Shown piece by piece: positions 13,261 to 13,312 of a stretch of DNA of 13,312 nt. The stretch lies in assembly GCA_033722075.1 (NCBI GenBank), contig JAWVZU010000085.1:1-13312 (forward strand), given 5' to 3'. The DNA is from JAWVZU01 sp033722075 (GTDB lineage Bacteria; Pseudomonadota; Gammaproteobacteria; Xanthomonadales; SZUA-38). Numbering within the stretch: position 1 is the stretch's first letter; every line of letters starts with the position of its first letter. The notes under the pieces were generated by a model that was not told the DNA's origin, ran no database searches, and saw nothing but the letters and a program-made list of their open reading frames with translations. Made by a program: the position numbers and the translations under genes.

Positions 13261-13312
13261 ATTGATTCAGGATGCTTGTGTGGGCGCTTGCGAGGTGACT
13301 TGAGAGGACTCA

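Larger units (their letters stand above)
13003..13312 (+). other. 5' leader of a ribosomal RNA operon (16S gene beyond window)
   Basis: The final 60 bases (TTTAACAATTGATTCAG and TGTGTGGGCGCTTG) match the conserved leader just before 16S rRNA in gammaproteobacteria, so the 16S gene should start a short way past 13312. The leader is rich in short stems: AACAA-A-TTGTT (13035-13045), GGTTA-T-TAACC (13054-13064), CCTC/GAGG (13088-13097), GGGCGGC/GCTGCCC (13104-13120) and CCGGC/GCCGG (13119-13131). No protein-coding frame is supported from 12959 to the end. TGTGTGGGCGCTTG (13279 onward) is boxC-like. Confidence 0.8.

Noticed and set aside
13021..13312. A CRISPR array or small protein gene in the final 350 bases
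   Set aside because: The short stems differ from one another and are not regularly spaced repeats; boxA and leader motifs identify an rRNA leader.

Overview
The window is a compact, GC-rich stretch of bacterial chromosome, most likely from a gammaproteobacterium of the Xanthomonadales/Chromatiales neighbourhood (for example a Wenzhouxiangella-like lineage). This placement is an inference from the GlnRS type, the RNase D, a MetX of the GPSMGG type with Xanthomonadales-like motifs, a DUF1631 protein, and an enterobacterial-style rRNA leader. I see no phage, transposase or CRISPR genes. Genes are closely packed and most are recognisable.

Left part (1-4201): the C-terminal tail of an unidentified + strand gene, then a minus-strand pair in which RNase D (rnd, 958-2103) overlaps by 17 bp a secreted beta-propeller (PD40/TolB-like) protein (108-974). 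Divergent from rnd is a membrane-anchored protein with TPR-like repeats and a C-terminal SUMF1/FGE-type domain that lacks the catalytic cysteines of true formylglycine-generating enzymes.

Middle part (4210-6658, all minus strand): read in the direction of transcription, tRNA-Leu(CAA), a 162-bp gene-free interval closed by a second copy of the tRNA 3' end (30-bp exact repeat, att-site-like), a 95-codon ORF equal to the C-terminal domain of DUF1631, an exported intradiol ring-cleavage dioxygenase, and a short DUF1631 protein carrying the same C-terminal domain. The domain duplication and the tRNA-end repeat together look like a rearranged, formerly targeted integration site.

Sulfur part (6723-9204): a metX-family acyltransferase (homoserine or serine O-succinyltransferase) and a cysteine dioxygenase form a tight minus-strand pair. 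A divergent + strand gene encodes a TrmB-like SAM methyltransferase with Asp-to-Asn changes at two motif positions. A 12-bp-stem inverted repeat sits between the two divergent starts. The neighbourhood suggests cysteine synthesis and oxidation in one operon.

Right part (9280-13312, + strand): a polytopic TPR membrane protein overlaps glnS by 4 bp (ATGA); glnS is followed 2 bp later by a nucleoside hydrolase. The last 350 bases are the promoter and leader region of a ribosomal RNA operon: a TTGACA-16-TATAAT promoter with a GC-rich discriminator, a second candidate promoter, a terminator-like hairpin with a T5 tract, and boxB/boxA/boxC-like antitermination signals. The 16S gene should begin just beyond the window end.

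No clearly new multi-gene system is visible. The most interesting signals are the tRNA-end duplication, the freestanding DUF1631 C-terminal domain, the attenuator-like rRNA leader, the divergent TrmB-like enzyme and the metX/cysteine dioxygenase pairing.
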